In this document: piece after piece, positions 25,006 through 32,845 of the stretch
Layout: each line of letters begins with the position of its first letter
How positions within the stretch are numbered: position 1 is the stretch's first letter
Source: Gemmatimonadota bacterium
Lineage (GTDB): Bacteria > Latescibacterota > UBA2968 > UBA8231
Reading direction: 5' to 3'
NCBI GenBank assembly: GCA_018673255.1
Contig: JABHDC010000265.1
Location: 1 to 55,059, forward strand
DNA: 55,059 nucleotides
Notes under the pieces: model-generated
What the model saw: the letters and a program-made list of their open reading frames with translations, nothing else
What the model was told of the DNA's origin: nothing
Database searches by the model: none
Position numbers and translations under genes: made by a program

Positions 25006-26404
25006 ATGACTGATCTGTACCTCTACGACTCGTTCTCGCAATCAGAGCGTGCGTTCGAGCCGATTACATCAACTGTGGGCATGTACGCCTGCGGGCCGAC
25101 GGTCTACAACGATGCACACATCGGCAACCTGAGGACCTACATCTTCGAGGACGTGTTACGGCGTGTACTGGAATTCAATGGTCATCAGGTCCGCCACATC
25201 GTCAATATCACGGATGTTGGTCATCTGACTTCGGATGCTGACGAAGGCGATGACAAGATGGAGCAGGGCGCCAAGCGCACGGGCAAGAGTGCCTGGTGGG
25301 TTGCCGACCACTATGCCGAGGCCTTCAAGTCGGATCTACGCCGTCTCAATGCGCTGGAGCCGACGCGCTGGTGCCGGGCGACGGACTACATCAAGGAGCA
25401 GATCGAGGTGATCCAAGCCATCGAGGCCGGTGGTCACCTCTATTCCACATCAGACGGGGTCTATTTCGACACATCGGCACAGAGCTCTTACGGCCAGCTG
25501 GCCCGATTGGATCTCGAGGGCCAACAGGCGGGCCATCGCGTCGATCCGGGTGAGAAGCGTCGAGGGACGGATTTCGCCCATGGAAACTGAGCCCGGCCGG
25601 TGTGAGGCGGCAGATGGAGTGGGACAGTCCGTGGGGACGTGGCTTTCCCGGCTGGCATACGGAGTGCGTGGCCATGGCGCAGAAACACCTGGGTCCGCAC
25701 TTCGACATCCACTGCGGCGGCGAAGATCATCTCACCATTCACCATGTGAATGAGATTGCCCAGGCTGAGGTCTGCTACGGCACCCGACTGGCCAACTTCT
25801 GGATGCACGGGCGATTCCTGGTGCTGGCAGATCAGAAGATGTCCAAGTCCAGTGGGACATTCCTGACGCTCGACATGCTGGTCGAGAAGGGGTATGACCC
25901 GCTGGCCTACCGCATGTCCTGCTGGGCGCCCACTACCGGCGGCCGCTGACCTTCACCTGGGAGGCGCTGGATGCAGCTGCGACGGCCCTGCGCAAGTTGC
26001 GGCGCAGTGTCTGGGAATGGGGCCGCGTGGACGATACAGACGCAGCCGATGCCGAGCCTGGCTGGGTGGATCGCTTTGTAGAGTGCACGAACCGCGATCT
26101 GAATATGCCCCGGGCACTGGCCGTCGCGTGGGAGGTCGCCCGCTCACCGCTGGCCGATGCAGTGAAGAGAGCGACGCTCCTCCAGTTCGATCGTGTGCTC
26201 GGACTCGGACTGGCACAGTGGAAGGGTGCCTCGCAAGAGATCCCGGCCGAAGTCCTGGAGATGGTTCAGCAACGAGAGGAGGCCAGGTCGACGCGTGACT
26301 ATGCCACAGCCGATGGCCTGCGGGATCGTATCGGGGCCGCAGGCTTTGAGGTAGAGGATCTTCCTGACGGGCCGACGCTGCGCCAGCGCGAGCGACTGGG
26401 GTAG
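25006..26404 (+). pseudogene. cysS: Cysteinyl-tRNA synthetase gene with two single-base frameshifts
   Basis: The start MTDLYLYDSF follows GAGAGG. Frame 1 carries the class I N-terminus with the zinc-ligand Cys and the HIGH-type motif (MYACGPTVYNDAHIGNLRTY), up to [13 protein letters not shown] near 25578. There the homology moves to another frame (W-K-L-S-P-A-G-V, then [32 protein letters not shown] and the KMSKS signature). At about 25920 it moves again ([11 protein letters not shown], then the anticodon-binding and C-terminal region to 26404). Each shift is explained by one missing base. Joined, the protein is about 466 residues, normal for CysRS. Because CysRS is normally essential, consensus errors are more likely than a true pseudogene unless a second copy exists. 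Upstream control is by the Cys-rich leader. Confidence 0.85.
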
Positions 26405-26621
26405 ACTCAGGAGTGTGTCAGCCTGTGGCGAACCGGGTTGACATGATTCCACCGTCCTCGGCATTATAAGGCAATCATCGCGCCTGCGGGGCGCGACCGG
26501 TCCGCGGAAAAGGCCAAGCCTACCCGTCGTTTGAATCCCATACGGTGCCTGAGAGCGCCGGCAACCTTCCTTGCGCCCGCACATGCGGACCTCTGGGCGC
26601 GCTCCGCAAAGGGGGATTGCC

Positions 26622-27848
26622 GTGGCCTATCGCCGCCTTCCTGCAGTACCCAGTGTCGAAAATCTCAAGAATCAGGCCAAGAGTCTGCTCTCCGCCTATC
26701 GCCATGGTGAAGAGGGGGCTGTCGCTGATTTTGACGAATTCCACCCGCGTCGCGCAACGGCTGCCGCTGCTCATCTCACAGATGCACAACTCGTGCTGGC
26801 CCGGTCGTATCGGCAGGCCAGCTGGCAGCGCCTGATCACCATGGCGCGGGTGCAACGAGCTCTGCACGACGATGACGTGGCCACGTTGCAGCAGATCGTG
26901 GGCGAACATCCGGCGGCACTGAGTGAGTTTCTCTCCGCCAGAGAGAGTGGGCCCTCGACGCGCAGTGGCTTCAGCGAGACCACGCAAGTGAAGTACCGCA
27001 ACGTTCGCAGTTTCCTGCGCACATTTGCCCCCGATATCGCACTCGATGAATTGCAGATCGTCTCCGGACGCCATGGCGACAGCATCGTCTGCCGCTACGG
27101 CGATGACAAGGTCGTCAAAGTGCCCAAGAATGGGACGCGGATCGGGTTGGTGAAGGAAGCCAGGCTGTATGAGTACCTGGGCGAACACTCCCTGTCGGTG
27201 TCCTTCCCTGAGCCGCTGTTTGTGCACGAGCGAGGTCTCTATGCCGTGTATTCCCGAATCCCTGTTGCACCGCTGACAGTCGAGGCTTTACGGGTACTGA
27301 CGCCAACGCAGCTGGAAAATGCCGTGCACGCCATCGCCAGATTTTTCCGGCTGCTGCACACGCATCACTATCCGGATGAGATCCTCGAACTCGTACCGAA
27401 GGGTGACGCGCCCTATGACGTGCAACTCGACAGAATGCGACGGAAGATTCAATTCATCGCCCAGCATGATGCGCCCTACGACACGTCAGGTTGGACGGCG
27501 CAACTCGACAGACTCGAAGGTGCGTTGCAGCAGCGCTGGAAGGTCATCCACTGCGATCCATCGCTGAGTCACTTCTATGCACTGGATGGTGACTGCGAGC
27601 GTCTCGCGGTCACGCACTTCACCGACGCACTGTTACAGGATCCGGCGATCGATCTGGCAGACTTTCTCGCCGACCGGGAACTACAGGAGGACGTCGCATT
27701 GGCAGGTCGTGTGAAGGAGTTGCTGTTGACGCACTACGAGACCGATGATGCGGACATTGCCGAGAAAGTAGAGTTCGGCATGCTGGACTCCGTCGTCCGC
27801 TGGGCCCACATCGACGTCAGGGCAGGGCTCAAGGCGTCGGAGGCGTGA
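26622..27848 (+). CDS. APH-like phosphotransferase with an ankyrin-leader-type N-terminus
   Basis: I choose the GTG start (V-A-Y-R-R-L-P) behind GGGGG; an ATG at 26571 is possible. The 408-residue product opens with 'VENLKNQAKSLLSAYRHGE' and 'LTDAQLVLARSYRQASWQRL', a helical module often seen before ankyrin repeats and shared with the FliG-like protein at 37981. A kinase-like fold follows: 'IVCRYGDDKVVKVPKNG' (ATP-binding Lys), 'FFRLLHTHHYP', the catalytic loop VIHCDPSLSHFY, and DPAIDLADFLAD (metal Asp). The Asn usual five residues after the catalytic Asp is replaced by His. The substrate is unknown. The 217-bp gap before the gene holds a GCGCC/GGCGC hairpin near 26480 and other GC-rich palindromes. 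Confidence 0.65.
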   Translation: MAYRRLPAVPSVENLKNQAKSLLSAYRHGEEGAVADFDEFHPRRATAAAAHLTDAQLVLARSYRQASWQRLITMARVQRALHDDDVATLQQIVGEHPAALSEFLSARESGPSTRSGFSETTQVKYRNVRSFLRTFAPDIALDELQIVSGRHGDSIVCRYGDDKVVKVPKNGTRIGLVKEARLYEYLGEHSLSVSFPEPLFVHERGLYAVYSRIPVAPLTVEALRVLTPTQLENAVHAIARFFRLLHTHHYPDEILELVPKGDAPYDVQLDRMRRKIQFIAQHDAPYDTSGWTAQLDRLEGALQQRWKVIHCDPSLSHFYALDGDCERLAVTHFTDALLQDPAIDLADFLADRELQEDVALAGRVKELLLTHYETDDADIAEKVEFGMLDSVVRWAHIDVRAGLKASEA

Positions 27849-27878
27849 GCTGGGTGGTCCCTTCTTCGAGATCATCGC

Positions 27879-28730
27879 TCATAGACGACAGTTCGCGATC
27901 TGGGTTTCGAGAATGGCGGAGGCGCCCAGTTGCTCGAGTCTTTCCATGGCGCTGATCACGTCACTGCGTCGGACCATGGCGCGCACCGCACACCACGCCG
28001 GATCCTCCAGTGCATTGACCGTGGGAGAGTTGAAGCCCGGTGTGATCTGCTCGGCAGCCTCCAGTTTGTCTCTGGGAATGTTGTATTCGAGCAGAGAGTA
28101 GCTGCGGGCGATGACGACCCCTTCCAGGCGCCGGACGATGAGGTCGATCATGTCGGTCTTCTGCGCCTTGGGTGATTGCATCAGGACCGTCTCGTATCGA
28201 CCAATATCCTCCAGAATCCGGAGTTGATTGGCGGCCAGCGTGCTGCCCGTTTCGACAATGTCAACGATGGCATCGGCTACACCCAGTGATGTCATGACCT
28301 CGATGGAGCCGTTGAGCTTCACGAGATGAACATCAGCACCGTGCTGCTTCAGATACTGTGAAGTGATGCGCGGGAATTTCGTGGCCACGCGTCGTCCATT
28401 CAGATCGGCTGCAGAGGCGATGTCACTCTCCTCTGGCACGCAGATGGTCAGACGGCACTTGCCGATCCCCAGGGGCAACCGGGTTGTTACCTGTGCATCC
28501 ATTTCGCTGATCACGTCACTGCCGGAGATCCCCAGATCGATGGCGCCCTCCGCGCAAAGGGTGGGAATGTCACTGGTCCGAAGGAAGGTGACGTCCACAT
28601 CCAGTTCGCGAACCCTGGCAAAGAGACTTCGGTCCTGGCGTCGGAAGCTGAGACCGCCATCCATGAGCAATTCGGTTGCCTGGTCTCCGAGACGTCCCTT
28701 GCTGGGAATCCCGATGCGAAGTCTGCTCAT
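27879..28730 (-). CDS. hisG: ATP phosphoribosyltransferase, long form
   Basis: First step of histidine synthesis (ATP + PRPP to phosphoribosyl-ATP). 283 residues, the length of the long HisG with its C-terminal ACT-like regulatory domain. Visible: 'RLRIGIPSKGRLGDQATELL', 'AIDLGISGSDVISE', 'ESDIASAADLNGRRVATKFP', and the PRPP-binding segment GVADAIVDIVETGSTL. The C-terminal 'NSPTVNALEDPAWCAVRAMV' is the regulatory domain that binds histidine. It overlaps hisE by ATGA, so no HisZ is needed or seen. Confidence 0.95.
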   Translation of the reverse strand: MSRLRIGIPSKGRLGDQATELLMDGGLSFRRQDRSLFARVRELDVDVTFLRTSDIPTLCAEGAIDLGISGSDVISEMDAQVTTRLPLGIGKCRLTICVPEESDIASAADLNGRRVATKFPRITSQYLKQHGADVHLVKLNGSIEVMTSLGVADAIVDIVETGSTLAANQLRILEDIGRYETVLMQSPKAQKTDMIDLIVRRLEGVVIARSYSLLEYNIPRDKLEAAEQITPGFNSPTVNALEDPAWCAVRAMVRRSDVISAMERLEQLGASAILETQIANCRL

Positions 28731-29059
28731 GATCTGGACTCCTTTTCATCGATACCCGACATCTCGAAGCGACGGGCCAGTTCGCCTTCTACTTCCGACA
28801 GAGAAACACCCCGCAACGAGAGCATGACGAGTGTGTGGTAGAGAAGGTCGCCCGTCTCGGAGATCAGATGGGTGCGGCCCTCCTCCCCCTCTTCGGAGGC
28901 TGCTTCCACGACCTCTGCCGCTTCTTCGGTGATCTTCCGGCCGATCTTCTCAACGCCACCGGCGAGCAGGCCGGCAGTATAAGATCTCTCGTGCGGGTTC
29001 TGTTTGCGGTCCTCGATCACAGCCATCAGCTGTGCGAGAACGGGTGCTGACTCTGGCAA
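28727..29059 (-). CDS. hisE: Phosphoribosyl-ATP pyrophosphatase
   Basis: Second step of histidine synthesis. About 110 residues from a TTG with AGGA upstream (the frame opens at ATG 29107, which would add 16 residues unlike the family). 'VLAQLMAVIEDRKQNPHERSYT' precedes 'GRKITEEAAEVVEAA' and 'ETGDLLYHTLVML', carrying the MazG-type E-E-x2-E and E-x2-D metal ligands. It is a stand-alone HisE without the HisI domain. The 4-base overlap with hisG shows a hisE-hisG unit. Confidence 0.9.
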   Translation of the reverse strand: MPESAPVLAQLMAVIEDRKQNPHERSYTAGLLAGGVEKIGRKITEEAAEVVEAASEEGEEGRTHLISETGDLLYHTLVMLSLRGVSLSEVEGELARRFEMSGIDEKESRS

Positions 29060-29332
29060 GGCGACATCCTGACGATGGGAGATATGCTTGGTGGTCAGGA
29101 GACACACAAGTGGCTGAAGCCAATAGTCGCAAGAGGCGGAGAGGACGACGGCCGCTGGCCGCTCACCATACGCTCCGCGTAGTCTTGAGGTGTGACCAAC
29201 CCGTCTCTGCTCGATGAAGCCAGAGCGAAATGCGTGTTCGATCCGGCTGGCTCTAAACCTTTGAGCCCGGATGGCCCGTCTAAGGGGGCAATTGGGGTCG
29301 TTGATGTCGATTCAGAACCCACAGGCAACCGC

Positions 29333-29995
29333 GTGAACGAGAAAGAGCTGATCCGTCGCTGCCAGACGGGCGACGAAAGCGCATTCAGAGAGGTCTGTGA
29401 CCGGCATGCACCCCGCATGTTGCAGGTTGCAGAGGGGCTTCTGGGCAGGCGCGAAGATGCAGAAGACGCCGTCCAGCAGGCTTTCGTCCGGCTCTATGAG
29501 CGCATCGGCTCCTTCAGGGGCGACTCGACGCTCGGGACGTTCCTCTATCGCATCCTCGTCAACGCCTGCCACGATCTGCGACGTCGGCGGCCCCGAGCTG
29601 AATTCGTCGAATGGGGAGAGACGATGAATGCCCACCACCCCGATCTCGAACTGCGCGTCCGACTTCAGTCGGCCATCAACCACCTGCCCGAACGGATGCG
29701 AACATGCTTCGTGCTGTTCGCCGTGAATGACATGAAACAGTCAGAGGTCGCTGAGGCGCTCGGAGTCACGGTCGGCGCCGTCAAAGCCCATATCCACCAG
29801 GCCAAGGCCTGGCTACGACCGGGCCTTCGGGAGCACCGGGATCCAGTGCACGAAATACGATGGGTACGACCTGGGCGAGATGGATGCAGAGGCCTTCGCA
29901 CAACATGCACAGACCTGTCCCGTTTGCCAGGAATTCGGGGAGACGGACAGGCAACTCCTGCAGGCGATGCGAGGCATCGAGGCGCCCCTTCGTGA
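29333..29995 (+). CDS. ECF sigma factor (probably 3'-frameshifted)
   Basis: Start placed at the GTG (V-N-E-K-E-L-I-R-R) that begins the conserved part; an ATG 141 bases earlier gives a disordered extension. Region 2: 'CQTGDESAFREVCDRHAPR', 'EDAEDAVQQAFVRLYERIG', 'LGTFLYRILVNACHDLRRR'. Region 4: 'INHLPERMRTCFVLFAV', 'KQSEVAEALGVTVGAVKAHI'. The homology ends near codon 165 (KAWLRPGLREH), after which the frame runs as non-family sequence through the overlapping anti-sigma reading frame, so the real stop is probably near 29840 with an indel. A divergent hisE gene lies upstream. Confidence 0.8.
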   Translation: MNEKELIRRCQTGDESAFREVCDRHAPRMLQVAEGLLGRREDAEDAVQQAFVRLYERIGSFRGDSTLGTFLYRILVNACHDLRRRRPRAEFVEWGETMNAHHPDLELRVRLQSAINHLPERMRTCFVLFAVNDMKQSEVAEALGVTVGAVKAHIHQAKAWLRPGLREHRDPVHEIRWVRPGRDGCRGLRTTCTDLSRLPGIRGDGQATPAGDARHRGAPS

Positions 29996-30387
29996 GGTTG
30001 CCAGGATCTGGCCGGGCGTGGAGGTGGCGCTGCACGGTGCCAGGCGACGTCGGCGTCGACTGCAACTGCTCAAAGTGGCCGCCACCCTCGTGCTCGCCGC
30101 AGGCGGACTTGCCGCCACGGGTTTGGGGGTTGTTCGGGGCCGACACGGCCGAGTCGAGGCAGTTGCTGCTCACTTCGACGGCACTGAATGCGGTGATCGT
30201 ATCTGAGAAGGCACACGAGGCGGCGATCCTCGCACTGGGAGTGGCCGTGGCGCCACGAGTGGGCACGCTCGAGCCGATGCTACGCATGGTTTTCGCGCAA
30301 CGACTGGCCCTCATCGATGAAGAGATCGCTCGATGCCGTGAGGCATCCAGGCAGAATCCGCAGCATGTTCATCCTACGCTCCCGTAA
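29841..30387 (+). pseudogene. Zinc-finger anti-sigma factor, frameshifted
   Basis: In the frame of base 29841 the sequence reads Q-C-T-K-Y-D-G-Y-D-L-G-E-M-D-A-E-A-F-A-Q, then HAQTCPVCQEFG: a Cys plus H-x3-C-x2-C zinc anti-sigma motif. A membrane helix follows (LKVAATLVLAAGGLAATGLGV). No ATG, GTG or TTG precedes the first Cys in this frame (an ATC stands at 29841); the first ATG is 29880. After the helix the coding frame moves by one at a G5 run near 30125 and continues as 'ADTAESRQLLLTSTALNAV' to a stop at 30387. Removing one G would restore the whole protein of about 180 residues. It would hold the upstream ECF sigma at the membrane. Confidence 0.65.
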
Positions 30388-30534
30388 GTCGGAGCTCCGT
30401 CATTCGCCGGTCCCCAATCAGACATCACCGCCCTCGTTCTCCGACCCGTTCACCGTAGCTTCAGCGAAGGTGGAGGCTCCTTTTGGAGCGTAGAAGGATC
30501 CCAACCGCAATCACATTCCGACTTCCGCATTCTC

Positions 30535-31200
30535 TTATGTGTAAGTCCCAATGACCACCCTTCGCACTTTCACCGACGCCTCCCCGCCCGCCAACAGAAC
30601 CGCCTTCACCATCGGCGTCAGCACCTGTCCGACGGGAAATCCCTGAGGCCCGCAAGACACGTACGAATACCCCAGGTGTGCCTGGGCCATCTTCTTCTCA
30701 CTGTCGACGATGACCGCAAGGTCCAGGTCCTCGATCACGGTCCCGATGTCCGTGGGCCTGTGCGTTCCTGCAGATCCTGCCGCGAACAGCGTCGTCTCGC
30801 CCTTCGATGTCCCGTCTTGGAGCACAAGCCGCACCTGCCCGGCCGATGCGACGCCCGAATCGGCGGGTACGGCATCCAGCCGAATCGAGGCGGCCTCGTC
30901 AAGCTGCGAGGCGAGGCCCAGGCTCAACTCGACTGGTCCGGCCGCCGTCACCCCGATCGCCTCCATCTCCAGTACCTTGACCACAGAAGTACTCATTGGA
31001 GATCCGATCAGACTCACACCGTCGCCGGCCTTCCCCCGCGGCGTCATCGAATAGTGGCTCCCGTACGGGTCTGAGTAATCGTGCGTCGAGGCCGTCGACG
31101 GCCCCGTCGGTGACTCGGTCATCCACGCCGGCAGTCCGTGCGTGAAGTTGATCTCCTCGATCTCCACGTGATATGTCGTGCGCAGCATTCTTCGGTTCAC
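30535..31200 (-). CDS. Hypothetical protein downstream of a GH43-like gene
   Basis: Start at GTG (V-N-R-R-M-L-R-T-T), 7 bases after GAGGAG. 221 residues, beta-rich by pattern ('VEIEEINFTHGLPAWM', 'EAASIRLDAVPADSGVASAG', 'IEDLDLAVIVDSEKKMAQAHLG'), without signal peptide or membrane span. I do not recognise a family. It follows the GH43-like gene by 40 bases on the same strand and may be its partner. The 147-bp gap to the anti-sigma remnant holds a GCTCC-TTTT-GGAGC hairpin at 30476-30489. Confidence 0.5.
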   Translation of the reverse strand: MNRRMLRTTYHVEIEEINFTHGLPAWMTESPTGPSTASTHDYSDPYGSHYSMTPRGKAGDGVSLIGSPMSTSVVKVLEMEAIGVTAAGPVELSLGLASQLDEAASIRLDAVPADSGVASAGQVRLVLQDGTSKGETTLFAAGSAGTHRPTDIGTVIEDLDLAVIVDSEKKMAQAHLGYSYVSCGPQGFPVGQVLTPMVKAVLLAGGEASVKVRRVVIGTYT

Positions 31201-31240
31201 AGTTCGTCTCCTCAGTATCCAGTCATCCGATTCATCCCAT

Positions 31241-32149
31241 CTACCACTCAATGACGTATGCATTGATCCCGGCGCAGAGCAGGTAGAGCTTGTCCTCGTG
31301 AAACACCGGGAAGGGCCAGTGCGCGGATTCGATCACGCAACCGATGTGCTCGTATGGCCCGGTCACGTCCGAACCCTCCGAAACGGCACCGGAAAGTCCT
31401 CCGTCCTCGTTGAACAGCATCAGCCAGCGACCCCATAGCCGTACAAGTGTCGACGCGAAGGGTCCCCGGCTCCCCGGCTTGTTCCCCATCAGCGGCCGTT
31501 TCGACAGCCGCCAGTGGATCCCATCCTCGCTCATCGCCAGGCCCGACACCGTGGTCACGCCATTCGCCTGATCGTTCTGTCCCAGCGCGTTTCCCTGGAA
31601 CGTCCCGATGAACATCGGACCGTCCTTCACTACCCGCACGTAACTCACGCTCTGGCCGTACCAATGATTCTGCCGGTTCGGATGCGTGCCCATCAACTCG
31701 AAGATTCGCTGCTCGAAGTGCACTCCGTCCTTGGATGTCGCCAGCGATGTCGGCTGTGTGCCCTGCGGATGCACGCCGTGGAAATACAGGTAGACCTCAC
31801 CCTCGTGTACTACCGCGGACGGGGACGAGACGTGAGCCCTGTAGGAAGTCTCCCCTAGCGCCACCACAACACGCTGCCACGTCCACGGTCCCAGCGGGTG
31901 TGGCGCCGTCGCCAGCCAGATCTCAGAACTGTCGTGTGTGGCCACGTACGCGTAGAACGCGTCGATGGGATTCTCCAGCACCCCCGTAGTCGGAATCACC
32001 GAGATGTACGTTGCGTTCTGACCCGCAAACTCCTGCTCCTCCGTTCCTACGAGTATCGGGTTTCCCTCGTACGGTACCCGCTCTGGCAGATGGAATGACA
32101 TCTGCCCTGCGGCGCTCGCCATCGTGTACTGCGTCGGAAACGTCTTCAT
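31241..32149 (-). CDS. Five-bladed beta-propeller glycosidase-like protein (GH43/GH117/DUF377-like)
   Basis: I set the start at MKTFPTQYTM because GGGAGG precedes it by 6 bases; the frame remains open upstream through a C9-containing stretch that overlaps another coding remnant. The 302-residue protein repeats propeller blades: 'DSSEIWLATAPHPLGPWTW', 'HEGEVYLYFHGVHPQ', 'EDGIHWRLSKRPLMG', 'WGRWLMLFNEDGG', 'FHEDKLYLLCAGI'. These are the pattern of GH43-like and related five-bladed hydrolases or phosphorylases. No signal peptide is visible. Catalytic acids are not certain. Confidence 0.65.
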   Translation of the reverse strand: MKTFPTQYTMASAAGQMSFHLPERVPYEGNPILVGTEEQEFAGQNATYISVIPTTGVLENPIDAFYAYVATHDSSEIWLATAPHPLGPWTWQRVVVALGETSYRAHVSSPSAVVHEGEVYLYFHGVHPQGTQPTSLATSKDGVHFEQRIFELMGTHPNRQNHWYGQSVSYVRVVKDGPMFIGTFQGNALGQNDQANGVTTVSGLAMSEDGIHWRLSKRPLMGNKPGSRGPFASTLVRLWGRWLMLFNEDGGLSGAVSEGSDVTGPYEHIGCVIESAHWPFPVFHEDKLYLLCAGINAYVIEW

Positions 32150-32302
32150 TGCACCTCCCTTGTTGAGTTCTGCCTGCCCTCCGTAGCGATATTGCGCGAA
32201 GGAGGGGGGGGCGCTCTTAGTTGCGTGCGCCAGCGCAATATCGTCTCCCAGCAAATCAAACGCCTCGTCCAGCAGCCGTCGCGCCTTCTTCGCCGAATCC
32301 AC

Positions 32303-32739
32303 CGTATTGCGCTGGACGCAGCCATCGGAGTACTGGTATGGCGGTATTCCCTGTGGTCCTCCTGGGTGGATGCAACACCCGTAGTTCGCGACGGTGTGAT
32401 CTACCTGGTCTCGTCGGACCTGCTTCCGATCTTGGCCCTCGACGCCAGGACCGGAAGAGAGCGCTGGTCTTCGCCTGCGCCGGGGTGGACGTGGGCGCGC
32501 GTGGCCCTCAACCGTGTGCCGTCTATGCAGGATCAGTTGGGGCCCAGGAGCCCTTCTCGTCGCGGCAGCCCGGGTTCCTCTCGCTGGATAGACAGACCGG
32601 CGCCCTGCGCTGGATCTTACGACCCGAACATGCTGAAACCAACCAGATGTTCGGCTTCGGTGCCGATGCCATCATCGGCGGCGGGCGCCTGTTCGCCGTC
32701 GATCTTGAGGGCGTCATCTACGCCTTCGACGATCCCTGA
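32303..32739 (+). pseudogene. Remnant of a PQQ-repeat beta-propeller gene
   Basis: One frame gives 'RIALDAAIGVLVWRYSLWS', 'VDATPVVRDGVIYLVSSD' and 'LALDARTGRERWSSPAPG'; near 32510 the match moves to another frame, 'QPGFLSLDRQTGALRWIL' and 'GGGRLFAVDLEGVIYAFDD', then TGA. These are consecutive W-motif propeller blades (BamB/PQQ-dehydrogenase type). No start codon with a ribosome site or signal peptide is seen, and the 5' part is absent, so it is a fragment with at least one frameshift. It overlaps the open upstream extension of the GH43-like gene on the other strand. This accounts for most of the gap 32150-32845. Confidence 0.7.
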
Positions 32740-32790
32740 GGTGTGCCCGAATCGCAGCACCGGCGAAGCTCTGATCACTTCGTCAAACCC

Positions 32791-32833
32791 GGCCTGGGAC
32801 CCCTCTCACCATCGACCATCCCTGACCCAGGCC
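32791..32833. terminator. Inverted repeat between convergent genes
   Basis: GGCCTGGG (32791-32798) and CCCAGGCC (32826-32833) can pair around 27 bases, between the propeller remnant and the convergent FGE-like gene. There is no T run; a possible bidirectional 3'-end structure. Confidence 0.3.
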
Positions 32834-32845
32834 GGCCCAGAACCC

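Noticed and set aside
26500..26560. tRNA gene suggested by a T-arm-like TTTGAATCCCAT
   Set aside because: No matching acceptor, D or anticodon arms could be folded around it.
32150..32302. N-terminal extension of the GH43-like protein
   Set aside because: A strong ribosome site sits at the downstream ATG, and the extension crosses a C9 run and overlaps the propeller remnant on the other strand.
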